From Pseudoxanthomonas japonensis (GTDB lineage Bacteria > Pseudomonadota > Gammaproteobacteria > Xanthomonadales > Xanthomonadaceae), in the NCBI RefSeq assembly GCF_010093445.1, contig NZ_PDWW01000010.1, forward strand, positions 1 through 64,000: 64,000 nucleotides of DNA, in the 5' to 3' direction. Within the stretch, counting starts at the first letter, position 1, and every line of letters starts with the position of its first letter. The notes beneath the pieces are model-generated. The model searched no databases. It was given only the letters and a program-made list of their open reading frames with translations, and was not told where the DNA came from. This document shows, piece by piece, positions 44,903 to 54,789 of this stretch. The position numbers and the translations under genes were made by a program.

Positions 44903-47722
44903 ATGTATTCCCCCGCGTTCGTCCGGCGCTTCCGCGCGCCGGTGTTGTCCTTGCTGGCCGTGATATCGCTGGCGGCCTGCTCCGCGCCGGCCGACGAGTC
45001 GGGCAATGCGCCGTTCTGGAGTCGCGCGCGTCCCGTGTCCGCGTCCGCGCAGATGGACGCCGGCGCGACGGCGATCGCTGCGGCCGCCGAACCGCAGGCG
45101 CCACCACCGCAGAACATCAACGTCGATCCCGTGCCGCCGGGCCGCTATCGCATTGCCAGCGCGTTGAGCGGCCGGTGCATCGAGGTCCGCGACGGCAGCG
45201 CCAGCAACGGCACGCCGCTGGTGCAGTCGGCCTGCGACGCCACGCTGCACCGGCAGTTCTTCGACATCGCCGAAACCGCGACCGGACAGTACCGCCTGCG
45301 CAACCTGGCCACGCAGAAGTCGGCCGACATCCCGGCCGGCTCCGCTGCCGACCACGTGATCGTGCAGCAGTGGGACGACAACGGCAGCGGAGCGCAGCGC
45401 TTCCGCCTGCAGCGCATCGACACCAGTGACCGCTACCGCATCGTCAACGTCAACAGCGGCAAGTGCCTGGGCATCGTCGGTGCGGCGACGGCAGCAGGGG
45501 CCGCGGTCGAGCAGATCGCCTGCGCCGCGGTGCCGGCGCAGCAGTTCCACCTGGGTGCGGGCGAGCCGCAACCGGTGCGGCAGAACGGCTCGCAGCCGCT
45601 GCTGCCGCCACCGCCTCCGGTGCCGCCGTCGGCCACCTACCAGCCGCTGCTGTGGCCCGACGATGCCGCGCCGATCCAGTACACGCAGGACGACGGCACG
45701 CTGGTGACCCACGTCGGTGGCCGCGTGCGCGACCGCCATGCGCGCGAGCCCATCGTCGACGACAGCTACCAGGTGTTCCCGCCGCATTACTTCGAACGGC
45801 GCACGCACGAGATCCTGATCTACGACGATGCCGTGCCCGGCACCTCCGGCGAGCAGCGCATCCTCACCGTAGTGGTGAAGCCGCAGCACTACTGGTACGG
45901 CACCAACTTCCGCCACGGTTACATCGGCCGGCGCAGCGAGGATCCGCTGGAGCCGACCTCGGTCGCGTTGTACGCCGACAACGGCGGCATGAAGCTGCTG
46001 CCCGGCGGTGTGGCCACGCAGACGCCGATCGCCAACTACGCGCAGCTGGGCCAGGACCCCAACAGCAATTACACGCCACCGGCCGGCGCGCCCGGCAACG
46101 CCTTCGTGCTGGTGAAGGAGATCCGCACCGCCGCCAACGAAGCACACCGGCCGCTGCGCAAGGGCGATCTGGTGGAATTCGAGCTGGGCATCTTCCTGGC
46201 CGGCAATCCGGACCTCATCGGCCGCTTCAACTACTACGCCGAAGCGCTGGTCTACCGCGCGGGATCGCACGGCATCGTGTCGTGGTTCCGTGGGCCGGGC
46301 TATGGCGTGCAGCGTCCGCTGGACTCGCTGGCGATGCCCGCCGAAGCGCTGTCCGCCGGTCCGTGGATGACCCTGCACGAGGACACCTCCAGCGAGCCGT
46401 TCCGCATGCTGCAGCAGGCCTCGCACAACATCGCCGGCTACAACATGCAGCCGTGGGCGGAAGGGCGCCGGTTGATCCACACCTCCTTCGCCAGCGGCCG
46501 GCACTCGGAGGAGAGCAACACCGTCTTCACTGCGCATGCCGGGAAGGCGGCACCGCGCTTCTCGCAGACGCGCTGCGTGGACTGCCACACCGGCAACGGC
46601 CGCAGTTCGCCCGTGGTCGGCGCGCCGCTGAACCGGTTGGGCGTGTTCATCGGTGTGGCGGGCGCAGGAACGCAGGCGCCGGACGCGCGCTTCGGCCTGC
46701 GCCTGCAGCAGGGCACCTACCGCGAAGCCGGCGCGAACCTCGACGGACGCGAAGCCGAGCTGGTGTTGACCGGCTATACCGAACTGCCGGGTCGCTACGC
46801 GGATGGCACCGGCTACACGTTGCGCCGTCCGAACTACGCACTACGCGATCGTGCTGGCCAGCCGCTGGCGCTGCCGACCGCACTGTCCGTGCGCGTGGCG
46901 CCGTCGCTGATCGGATTGGGTCTATTGGAAGCGGTGCCCGAGCAGCAACTGGAACGTCTGGCGCTGGCGCAACAGGGCGATCCCGATGGCGTGGCCGGGC
47001 GCCTGCAGATCGTCGCCGATGCCCGCGATGCCGGGGCCAGCCGCGTCGGCCGCTTCGGCTGGAAGGCGGCCGCCGCCACACTGGAGCAGCAGGCCTCGCT
47101 CGCGTTCAACACCGACATGGGCGTCACCTCGCCGCTGATGCCGTCGCTGGAATGCGCGCGTGGCAGCCAGGGTACGGCGTGCGCGCAGGTCGATACCGGC
47201 AGTGCGAAGCTCACCGCCGCCGATATCCACCAGACCACGCTCTACCTGAGCCTGCTGGGCGTGCCGCCGCGGCGCGACTTCGACAACCCGCTGGAACAGG
47301 ACGCGCAGGCACGCGGGCGCCAGCTGCGCGTCAAGCGCGGTGCGCAGCTGTTCGAGGCCGCACGGTGCAGCACCTGCCACACGCCGGAACTGCGGACCGG
47401 CCACCACCGGTTTGCCGAGCTGCGCTACCAGACCATCCGCCCGTACTCCGACCTGTTGCTGCACGACATGGGACCGGAGCTGGCCGACACCTACGTCGAA
47501 GGCCGCGCCACCGCACGCGAATGGCGCACGCCGCCGCTGTGGGGCCTCGGCCTGGCCGCATCGATCGATCCGAGCGTGCGCTACCTGCACGACGGTCGCG
47601 CGGCCACGCTGGAAGAAGCGGTGCTGTGGCACGGTGGGCAGGGCACCGCGGCGAAGCAGCGGTTCGAAGCAATGAGCGCCGAAGACCGGCGGGCGCTGGT
47701 GGATTTCCTCAGGTCGCTCTGA
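44903..47722 (+). CDS. Lipoprotein fusing a ricin-type lectin to a di-heme oxidoreductase
   Basis: A 939-residue exported protein. The lipobox SLAAC places the lipidated cysteine at residue 26. A ricin B-type beta-trefoil follows (about 78-215) with three repeats ending QFFDI, QRFRLQ and QQFHL, where the usual QxW tryptophan is Phe. A polyproline hinge (about 232-246) leads to an unrecognised middle domain, then a di-heme oxidoreductase (DHOR, COG3488, MauG/CcpA-like) with heme sites C558-V-D-C-H562 and C822-S-T-C-H826 and the family block APSLIGLGLLEAVPE. It should be a periplasmic or surface redox enzyme with a carbohydrate-binding module. The start at 44903 is the first giving a proper signal. 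No cytochrome maturation genes are nearby. Confidence 0.87.
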   Translation: MYSPAFVRRFRAPVLSLLAVISLAACSAPADESGNAPFWSRARPVSASAQMDAGATAIAAAAEPQAPPPQNINVDPVPPGRYRIASALSGRCIEVRDGSASNGTPLVQSACDATLHRQFFDIAETATGQYRLRNLATQKSADIPAGSAADHVIVQQWDDNGSGAQRFRLQRIDTSDRYRIVNVNSGKCLGIVGAATAAGAAVEQIACAAVPAQQFHLGAGEPQPVRQNGSQPLLPPPPPVPPSATYQPLLWPDDAAPIQYTQDDGTLVTHVGGRVRDRHAREPIVDDSYQVFPPHYFERRTHEILIYDDAVPGTSGEQRILTVVVKPQHYWYGTNFRHGYIGRRSEDPLEPTSVALYADNGGMKLLPGGVATQTPIANYAQLGQDPNSNYTPPAGAPGNAFVLVKEIRTAANEAHRPLRKGDLVEFELGIFLAGNPDLIGRFNYYAEALVYRAGSHGIVSWFRGPGYGVQRPLDSLAMPAEALSAGPWMTLHEDTSSEPFRMLQQASHNIAGYNMQPWAEGRRLIHTSFASGRHSEESNTVFTAHAGKAAPRFSQTRCVDCHTGNGRSSPVVGAPLNRLGVFIGVAGAGTQAPDARFGLRLQQGTYREAGANLDGREAELVLTGYTELPGRYADGTGYTLRRPNYALRDRAGQPLALPTALSVRVAPSLIGLGLLEAVPEQQLERLALAQQGDPDGVAGRLQIVADARDAGASRVGRFGWKAAAATLEQQASLAFNTDMGVTSPLMPSLECARGSQGTACAQVDTGSAKLTAADIHQTTLYLSLLGVPPRRDFDNPLEQDAQARGRQLRVKRGAQLFEAARCSTCHTPELRTGHHRFAELRYQTIRPYSDLLLHDMGPELADTYVEGRATAREWRTPPLWGLGLAASIDPSVRYLHDGRAATLEEAVLWHGGQGTAAKQRFEAMSAEDRRALVDFLRSL

Positions 47723-47744
47723 ATGGGGCGCGCGCCGGCGCGCC

Positions 47745-48554
47745 TCAGCCTGGACGAAGCGTCGGCTTGCGCGCGATCAGGGCGATCGAATCGTCGGTCG
47801 TGCCGTCGTGCACGCGCCGACCGTCCAGGTCGTAGGCTTCGGCATCGGCCTCGAAACCAGCCTCGACCAGTTGCTCGCGCTGCTTGTCCAGCGTCAGGTA
47901 GTACAGCATGGTGCTGTAGTGGTGGCAGACGTCGTTGATGACCGAGTAGTCCTCGGTGTGGATCTCATGCGGATGGTGCCGCCGACGATTGCGGAAGCGC
48001 AGCACGGTTTCGCCGGTGAACCGCAGCGAGCGGACGGCCAGGCGCAGCGGGTTGAACGACCAGTCGAACGGCGGGAACAGGAATCCGCGCTTGAACTCCG
48101 GCGAGTTGCGGTTGTGCGTGGAGAACACGAAGTAGCCGCCCGGTCGCAGCACGCGATGGACTTCACGCAGGATCAGCAGCCGGTCGGCGTGCGACACCAT
48201 GCCGATGCCGTTGCAGCTGAAGACGGCCAGGAAGATCGAGGCGTCGGCCACATCGGCGAGCGCGCGCGCATCGGCAAGCTCGAACCTGGCCTCCGGAAAT
48301 CGCTGCCGGCACGCGTCCACCATGCCCTGGCTGTAGTCGATGCCCAGGTAGTCGTGGCTGATGCGGCGCAGGGCCTCCACCGTGCGTCCGCCACCCACGC
48401 CCAGGTCCAGGATGGGCTGGTCCTTCGTCTCGGCCGCCACCCGGTCGAAGGTGGCCTGTTCGGCGCGGCTCAGTTCCCAGGGGCGTGCATAGTGGGTGAC
48501 CACCGACGCGCTGGTCATGGTCTTCCTGTTGATGCGGTCGATCGACTCGCTCAT
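47745..48554 (-). CDS. Class I SAM-dependent methyltransferase
   Basis: A 269-residue cytoplasmic methyltransferase. Motif I is ILDLGVGGGRTVEALR (about 46-61), the acidic turn LGIDYSQGMVDACRQRFP follows (about 68-85), motif II/III includes FSCNGIGMVSHADR, and VHRVLRPGGYFVFSTHNRN is the post-motif strand. It resembles UbiE/Methyltransf_11-type enzymes, but the substrate cannot be assigned. The start at 48554 removes an unlikely 61-residue extension. Its neighbours give no clear clue; it lies downstream of accA on the same strand. Confidence 0.88.
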   Translation of the reverse strand: MSESIDRINRKTMTSASVVTHYARPWELSRAEQATFDRVAAETKDQPILDLGVGGGRTVEALRRISHDYLGIDYSQGMVDACRQRFPEARFELADARALADVADASIFLAVFSCNGIGMVSHADRLLILREVHRVLRPGGYFVFSTHNRNSPEFKRGFLFPPFDWSFNPLRLAVRSLRFTGETVLRFRNRRRHHPHEIHTEDYSVINDVCHHYSTMLYYLTLDKQREQLVEAGFEADAEAYDLDGRRVHDGTTDDSIALIARKPTLRPG

Positions 48555-48626
48555 CCCCGTCCCCCTGCGGTTCTTGCCATCCGGCACCGCACTCCATCCC
48601 CATGGAGTACCGTGGCGCGTGCGTCT

Positions 48627-48644
48627 GCCCCGGCTTCCCGGGGC
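48627..48644 (-). other. Hairpin after accA
   Basis: A 7-bp perfect stem GCCCCGG / CCGGGGC with loop CTTC lies eight bases beyond the accA stop. No T run follows on the minus strand, so termination is uncertain and read-through into the methyltransferase gene is possible. Confidence 0.5.
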
Positions 48645-48651
48645 GGTTGTT

Positions 48652-49611
<960 letters not shown>

Positions 49612-49707
49612 CTGCGGGCCATGGGCCGGAAAGGGGGGAAGTGTAGCCGAAGCGGTCCGGCGGTCACGTACGGGGGGGTAGGGCCGTGATCGCGCGCACG
49701 CGGCGCG

Positions 49708-52700
49708 TCAGTTCGCCCAGGGCCGGCTGAAAGCGGGCTTGGCCGCGCGCACGCCGGGCATGGCGCGCAGGGCGTCGAGCAACTCCGCGTCCACGCGCAC
49801 GGCCTTCTGCCCGTTGAGGTCCAGCATGCCGGCGATGGCCGCGTCGGGGGTCGCCATCAGCAGGTCCAGGCGCAGCGGCGTGCCGCCGGGGCGATGGCGC
49901 GACAGCAGCGCATCGACGCGTTCCCACAGGCCGGGCACGCGCAGGTCCAGGCGCAGCTGCAGACGGTGCGCATGCTGCTGGCAGAGCTGGGCGTAGTCCC
50001 ACACCTGGCGGATGCGCAGGCTGTAGCCGCCGCTGAATTCGTCCTCGCGCAGGCCACCCTTGATGACGAGCACGCGGTCGCGCGTCATCAGGGCGCCGAA
50101 CTCGGCCAGCGCATCGGAGAACGCACTGCACTCGATGCGGCCACGGCCGTCTTCCAGCTGCACGAACACCTGGCTGTCGCCCTTGCGGCGGATGCCGACC
50201 ACCTGGCCCGCGACGATCGCGTTGACCTCCGGCCGCCAGCCCTTCTTGTCGCCGCCGGACGAACTGGACCAGATGCGGTCGAGTTCGCTGAGGTCGCTGC
50301 CGACCAGCGAGCGCAGGTCGTCACGGTACGGATCCATCGGATGGCCGCTGAGGTAGTGCCCCAGCGTCTCGCGCTCGCCATGCAGCACCTGCATGAGCGG
50401 CCATTCGTCGGTGTTCGACAGTTCGACGTGGATGTCGTCGCCACCGCTGCTGGAGCCGAACATGTCGACGATGCCGGCATTGCGGTTCTTGCTGATCTGG
50501 TCGATGGCCTTCAGCACTTCCGGCAGCTGCAGCGCGAGCGACGCGCGGTTGCGGCCCAGCGCATCGAGCGCGCCGGCGTTGATGAGCGCTTCGAGCGCAC
50601 GCTTGTTGAGCTTGGACGAATCGACGCGCTTGCAGAAATCGAACAGGTCGACGAACGCGCCGTCTTTGGAGCCATCGCCCCCGTCCTTGCGCGCCTCGAC
50701 GATGCTCTCGCACACGCCCTGGCCGACGCCTTTCACCGCGCCCAGGCCGTAGCGGATGCTGTTCGCATCGGTCGCCACGAACATGAAATCGGAGTGGTTC
50801 ACGTCCGGCGGCATCACGTTCAGGCCGAGGCCGCGCGCTTCGTCGAGGAAGCCGACCACCTTCTCGGTCTTGTCCATGTCCGAGGACAGCGTCGCGGCCA
50901 TGAACTCGGACGGGTAGTGCTTCTTCAGCCATGCCGTCTGGTACGCGACCAGCGAGTACGCGGCGGCGTGCGACTTGTTGAAGCCGTAACCGGCGAACTT
51001 CTCCATCAGGTCGAAGATTTCGTCGGCCTTGCGCTCTTCCACGCCGCCCTTGGCGGCGCCCTCGCGGAAGATTTCACGGTGCTTGGCCATCTCGGCCGGC
51101 ACCTTCTTGCCCATCGCGCGGCGCAGCAGGTCGGCGCCGCCCAGCGAGTAGCCGCCGACGATCTGCGCCATCTGCATGACCTGCTCCTGGTAGACCATGA
51201 TGCCGTAGGTCTCTTCCAGCATGGTCCGCGTGCGTGGGTCGGGATACTCGAACTCCTCGCGGCCGTGCTTGCGCTCGACGAACGACGGGATCATGTCCAT
51301 CGGGCCCGGGCGGTACAGCGCGTTCAGCGCGATCAGGTCCTCGAAGCGGTCGGGCTTGGCTTCCTTCAGCGCACGGCGCATGCCGGTGGATTCGAACTGG
51401 AACACCGAGCCGGTGTTGCCGTTGGCGAACACGTCGCGGTAGACGCTGGCGTCGTCGAGCGGAATGGTGGTGATGTCCACCGGCGGCACGCCGGCGCGCG
51501 CATGGCGCAGGTTGATGGCCTTCACCGCCCAGTCGATGATCGTCAGCGTGCGCAGGCCCAGGAAGTCGAACTTCACCAGGCCGACGGCTTCCACGTCGTC
51601 CTTGTCGAACTGGGTCACCGGATTCTTGCCGCGACCGCCTTCGTCGTGTTCGGCGAACAGCGGGCAGAAGTCCGACAGCGGGGACGGCGCGATCACCACG
51701 CCGCCGGCGTGCTTGCCGGCGTTGCGGGTGAGGTCTTCCAGCTGGCGCGCCAGGTCGATCAGGTCGCGGACATCGTCCTCGTCGCGGTAACGGTCGATGA
51801 GCTCCTGCGAGGCGGCCTCGCTGCTGCCTTCGCCCATCGCATCCTTCAGCGACACGCCGAGGATGTTCGGGATCAGCTTGGCGACGCCGTCGACCAGACC
51901 GTACGGGAAGCCAAGCACGCGGCCGGCGTCGCGCACTACGGCCTTCGCCGCCATCGTGCCGTAGGTGATGATCTGGCTGACGCGGTCGCGGCCGTACTTG
52001 CGCGCGACGTAGTCGATGACCTCATCGCGGCGGTCCATGCAGAAGTCGATGTCGAAGTCGGGCATCGACACGCGTTCCGGATTGAGAAAGCGCTCGAACA
52101 GCAGGCCGTACGGCAGCGGGTCCAGGTCGGTGATCTGCAGCGCCCACGCCACCAGCGAACCGGCGCCCGAGCCGCGGCCGGGGCCGATCGGGATGCCGTG
52201 GTTTTTCCCCCACTGGATGAAGTCGGCCACGATCAGGAAGTAGCCTGGGAAGCCCATCTTGCAGATGGTGTCCAGCTCGAAATCTAGCCGCTTCTCGTAG
52301 TCCTCGCGGGTGTGTCCGGGCGCGAGCGGATTCTTCTCCAGGCGCGCCTTCAGGCCGTCGTGCGACTGGCTGCGGATCCAGCTGTCGAGCGTCTCCTCGT
52401 CCGGCACCGGATACGCGGGCAGGAAGTACGTGCCCAGCCGCATTTCGATGTTGCAGCGTTGCGCCAGTGCCAGCGTATTGTCGATCGCGTCAGGCACGTC
52501 CGCGAACAGCTCGGCCATCTGTTCGGCCGACTTCATGTACTGCTCGGCGCTGTACTCGCGCGGACGCTTGGGATCGTCGAGCACGCGGCCGGAGGCGATG
52601 CACACGCGCGCTTCGTGCGCATCGAAATCGTCCGGCGACAGGAAGCGCACGTCGTTGCTGGCGATCACCGGCAGCCCGCGCGATCCCGCGGCATGCAGGG

Positions 52701-53283
52701 CGAAGGCGTTGAAGGCTTCTTCGCCGTCGCGCTGCGTGCGCGTCAGTTCCAGGTGCAGGTCGTCGCCGAAGGCGCGCTGCCAGTCGGCAAGGTGCTGTTC
52801 GGCCAGGTCATGGCGACCGGTCAGCGCGAGGCGTCCCGCGAGGCTCTGGCGACCCATGATCGCGAACAGGCCCTGGTGGTCTGCACGCAACCAGTCCGGA
52901 TCGATGGCGACGCCGTCGGTGCGGTGGCCTTCCATCCACGCACGCGACAGCAGGCGCGACAGCGACAGGTAGCCTTCGCGGTCGCGGCACAGCAGCGTCA
53001 CCGGCCATGGCGCTGCTGTGCCGTCGGCCACCATCACGTCGGCGCCGGCGATGGGCTTGATGCCCACGCCTTCGGCGGCCTTGTAGAACTTCACCAGCGC
53101 GAACAGGTTGTTGCGGTCGGTGACCGCCAGCGCAGGCATGCCCAGTTCCACCGCCCGGCTCAGCAGGTTGGCCTGCTTGGCCTTCTTCGGATCGGCGTGG
53201 TCCGGTTTCTCGGGCACGCGGATGATCGAATCCGCGAGCGAGAACTCGGTGTGCAGGTGGAGGTGGACGAAACGGGAAGACAT
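49708..53283 (-). CDS. dnaE: DNA polymerase III alpha subunit
   Basis: A 1191-residue replicative polymerase. The PHP domain begins FVHLHLHTEFSLADSI (about 4-19). The polymerase active site includes PDFDIDFCMDRRDEVIDY (about 408-425) with the paired aspartates, and the GPGRGSGAGSLVAWAL and GKHAGGVVIAPSPL blocks are present. The C-terminal OB fold and clamp-binding region follow. The length is slightly above E. coli DnaE (1160). The start at 53283 is the standard MSSRFVHLHLHTEFS. A terminator after the gene upstream suggests its own promoter in 53284-53376. Confidence 0.97.
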   Translation of the reverse strand: MSSRFVHLHLHTEFSLADSIIRVPEKPDHADPKKAKQANLLSRAVELGMPALAVTDRNNLFALVKFYKAAEGVGIKPIAGADVMVADGTAAPWPVTLLCRDREGYLSLSRLLSRAWMEGHRTDGVAIDPDWLRADHQGLFAIMGRQSLAGRLALTGRHDLAEQHLADWQRAFGDDLHLELTRTQRDGEEAFNAFALHAAGSRGLPVIASNDVRFLSPDDFDAHEARVCIASGRVLDDPKRPREYSAEQYMKSAEQMAELFADVPDAIDNTLALAQRCNIEMRLGTYFLPAYPVPDEETLDSWIRSQSHDGLKARLEKNPLAPGHTREDYEKRLDFELDTICKMGFPGYFLIVADFIQWGKNHGIPIGPGRGSGAGSLVAWALQITDLDPLPYGLLFERFLNPERVSMPDFDIDFCMDRRDEVIDYVARKYGRDRVSQIITYGTMAAKAVVRDAGRVLGFPYGLVDGVAKLIPNILGVSLKDAMGEGSSEAASQELIDRYRDEDDVRDLIDLARQLEDLTRNAGKHAGGVVIAPSPLSDFCPLFAEHDEGGRGKNPVTQFDKDDVEAVGLVKFDFLGLRTLTIIDWAVKAINLRHARAGVPPVDITTIPLDDASVYRDVFANGNTGSVFQFESTGMRRALKEAKPDRFEDLIALNALYRPGPMDMIPSFVERKHGREEFEYPDPRTRTMLEETYGIMVYQEQVMQMAQIVGGYSLGGADLLRRAMGKKVPAEMAKHREIFREGAAKGGVEERKADEIFDLMEKFAGYGFNKSHAAAYSLVAYQTAWLKKHYPSEFMAATLSSDMDKTEKVVGFLDEARGLGLNVMPPDVNHSDFMFVATDANSIRYGLGAVKGVGQGVCESIVEARKDGGDGSKDGAFVDLFDFCKRVDSSKLNKRALEALINAGALDALGRNRASLALQLPEVLKAIDQISKNRNAGIVDMFGSSSGGDDIHVELSNTDEWPLMQVLHGERETLGHYLSGHPMDPYRDDLRSLVGSDLSELDRIWSSSSGGDKKGWRPEVNAIVAGQVVGIRRKGDSQVFVQLEDGRGRIECSAFSDALAEFGALMTRDRVLVIKGGLREDEFSGGYSLRIRQVWDYAQLCQQHAHRLQLRLDLRVPGLWERVDALLSRHRPGGTPLRLDLLMATPDAAIAGMLDLNGQKAVRVDAELLDALRAMPGVRAAKPAFSRPWAN

Positions 53284-53376
53284 GCCGGCTCAGGGTGCTG
53301 TCGTGGCAGCGTACCGGCGGGGGTGGGGTGGGGCAAGGCTTGACATTCCGGCATCCCGGAACGGGCCGGAAGCAGC

Positions 53377-53407
53377 GAAAAAAAGGCCGCCCGGGGAAAG
53401 GCGGCCT
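53377..53407 (-). terminator. Terminator upstream of dnaE
   Basis: An 8-bp stem AGGCCGCC / GGCGGCCT (53400-53407 with 53384-53391, 8-base loop) is followed on the minus strand by TTTTTTT. It ends the transcript of the gene at 53466-53873, so dnaE starts a new unit. The rest of the 182-base gap also holds a small hairpin, CCCGAG-GG-CTCGGG, at 53416-53429. Confidence 0.88.
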
Positions 53408-53465
53408 AGGGGAAACCCGAGGGCTCGGGGTGGGGTGGACGCGGCTGCGTAGGCCGCGCCGGGGT

Positions 53466-53873
53466 TCAATGGATGCGGAACATCGGCACCGGTTCTGGCG
53501 CGTAGCTGCTGAAGCGGACATGCCGCAGGTGGGACGCCAACGCGGCTTCGGCTGTGCGTGCGGCTTGCCAATCCGCACGGGTGTAGCGCACCTCGTCCTG
53601 CGTGCATCCCCGCAGTTGCGCCTCCAGAGTGCGCAGGCGGCGGAAGTCGAGGTAATGCGCGGTTTCGTCGGCGACCAGCAGCCAGGTGGCTTCGTCCAGC
53701 GAGGCTGCAGGATCGCGAAGCAACAGCAGGGCCTGTTGCAGGCGGCTGAGCAGGACGGCGTCCTGCGACCAGTCGCGATCCGCCAGCAGGCTGCGCAGCA
53801 GTTGCACGCGTGCGTCGTCGACGGGGTGGGGCGAGGAGGAAGAGGAAGAAGCGACAACGTTCAGCAGGGTCAT
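53466..53873 (-). CDS. Hypothetical helical protein between rnhB and dnaE
   Basis: A 135-residue protein I do not recognise. A run of six serines (about 10-15) separates a short hydrophobic start (MTLLNVVAS) from a helix-rich, leucine-rich body (ARVQLLRSLLADRDWSQDAVLLSRLQQALLLL). There is no obvious signal peptide or membrane segment. The ATG at 53873 has GAGGTG just upstream. E. coli has no gene at this place. A terminator follows the gene, and an unusual set of pairing elements precedes it. Confidence 0.65.
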   Translation of the reverse strand: MTLLNVVASSSSSSPHPVDDARVQLLRSLLADRDWSQDAVLLSRLQQALLLLRDPAASLDEATWLLVADETAHYLDFRRLRTLEAQLRGCTQDEVRYTRADWQAARTAEAALASHLRHVRFSSYAPEPVPMFRIH

Positions 53874-53897
53874 GGCGCACCTCGTGGGGGAGAGGGC

Positions 53898-54002
53898 TCC
53901 GGCGTGGGGAAGCGCCGGATGCAGGACCATGGTGCCCTTGCGATGCCATGTGTGCGCCTGCTGGAAGCCATCGTGACCATGGGCACCATGCCGATGGTCA
54001 CG
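53898..54002 (-). other. Candidate structured leader, possible H-type pseudoknot
   Basis: Three perfect pairings are stacked in the 148-base rnhB-downstream gap, read on the minus strand. Stem 1 is CGTGACCAT / ATGGTCACG (54002-53994 with 53980-53972). Ten bases of its 13-base loop (53990-53981) pair perfectly with CATGGTGCCC at 53937-53928, which would form a pseudoknot. A third hairpin TCCGGCG / CGCCGGA (53919-53913 with 53904-53898) ends 17 bases before the ribosome binding site of the next gene. No T run follows, so it is not a plain terminator. The fold is inferred from complementarity only. Confidence 0.4.
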
Positions 54003-54021
54003 CCCTCAGCGGTACGCGATG

Positions 54022-54627
54022 TCAGGTGCGGAGCAGTGCCTTGCGCACCGGGGCGAAGCTGTGCCGGTGGTGCGCGCACGGACCGTGCAGGGTCAGTGCG
54101 GAGAGATGCGCGGGCGTGGGGTATCCCTTGTGGACGTCGAACCCGTACTGCGGGAATGTCGCGTGCAGCTGCACCATCAGGCGATCGCGCGACACTTTCG
54201 CCAGGATCGAGGCGGCCATGATCGCCGGCTCGATGGCATCGCCGCCGACCAGTGTTTCCGCCATGCAGTTCAACCCTTTCGGCGCGCGGTTGCCGTCGAT
54301 GCGGACCAGCTCCGGCAGCGGTTGCAGCGCCATGACGGCGCGGCGCATGCCTTCCATCGTCGCCTGCAGGATGTTGAGGCGGTCGATCTCGTTGGGTTCG
54401 ACGAAGGTGACGTGCCAGGCGAGCGCGCGTTCCTGGATCTGCGGGAACAGCGCTTCGCGCCTGGCTTCGCTCAGCTGCTTGGAATCGTTGAGGCCGGCGA
54501 TGGGGCGCGACTCGTCGAGGATCACGGCCGCGACGGCGACCGGGCCCGCCAGAGGTCCCCGGCCGGCCTCGTCCACGCCAGCGACCAGACGGACGACGGG
54601 ATCGGGAAACAGCGAGGCCATGGTCAT
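54022..54627 (-). CDS. rnhB: Ribonuclease HII
   Basis: A 201-residue endonuclease that cuts RNA in RNA-DNA hybrids and starts removal of misincorporated ribonucleotides. The catalytic D-E pair is in [16 protein letters not shown] (about 15-30), further acidic positions lie in DGNRAP (about 113-118) and [12 protein letters not shown], and the C-terminal [17 protein letters not shown] is diagnostic. It lies downstream of lpxB as in other gammaproteobacteria, but a GTAG repeat pair separates the two genes here. Confidence 0.95.
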   Translation of the reverse strand: MTMASLFPDPVVRLVAGVDEAGRGPLAGPVAVAAVILDESRPIAGLNDSKQLSEARREALFPQIQERALAWHVTFVEPNEIDRLNILQATMEGMRRAVMALQPLPELVRIDGNRAPKGLNCMAETLVGGDAIEPAIMAASILAKVSRDRLMVQLHATFPQYGFDVHKGYPTPAHLSALTLHGPCAHHRHSFAPVRKALLRT

Positions 54628-54642
54628 CGCGCAGTGCTTCCT

Positions 54643-54789
54643 GTAGGAGCGACGTAAGTCGCGACCGCGGAAACGACATCCACGGCGAGTCCGCTCGTCG
54701 CATGAACGGATGGAGAGGGACGTGGTCTGGCGGACGGTGACGAAGCAGCGGCTGTCATGGCGTGCGGGCGCGACTTACGTCGCTCCTAC
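54643..54789. repeat. Inverted pair of GTAGGAGCGACGTAAGTCGC repeats
   Basis: The left copy reads GTAGGAGCGACGTAAGTCGC from 54643. The right copy reads the same 20 bases on the minus strand from 54789. They are identical and face each other across the lpxB-rnhB junction. The right copy overlaps the 3' end of lpxB: its TAA (minus strand 54777-54775) is the lpxB stop codon. The family also occurs at 27431-27553. Confidence 0.85.

Noticed and set aside
44699-46588. 629-codon minus-strand frame opposite the di-heme lipoprotein
   Set aside because: Antisense shadow; the + strand has lipobox and heme motifs.
49894-52287. 797-codon plus-strand frame inside dnaE
   Set aside because: Antisense shadow of dnaE with no domain.
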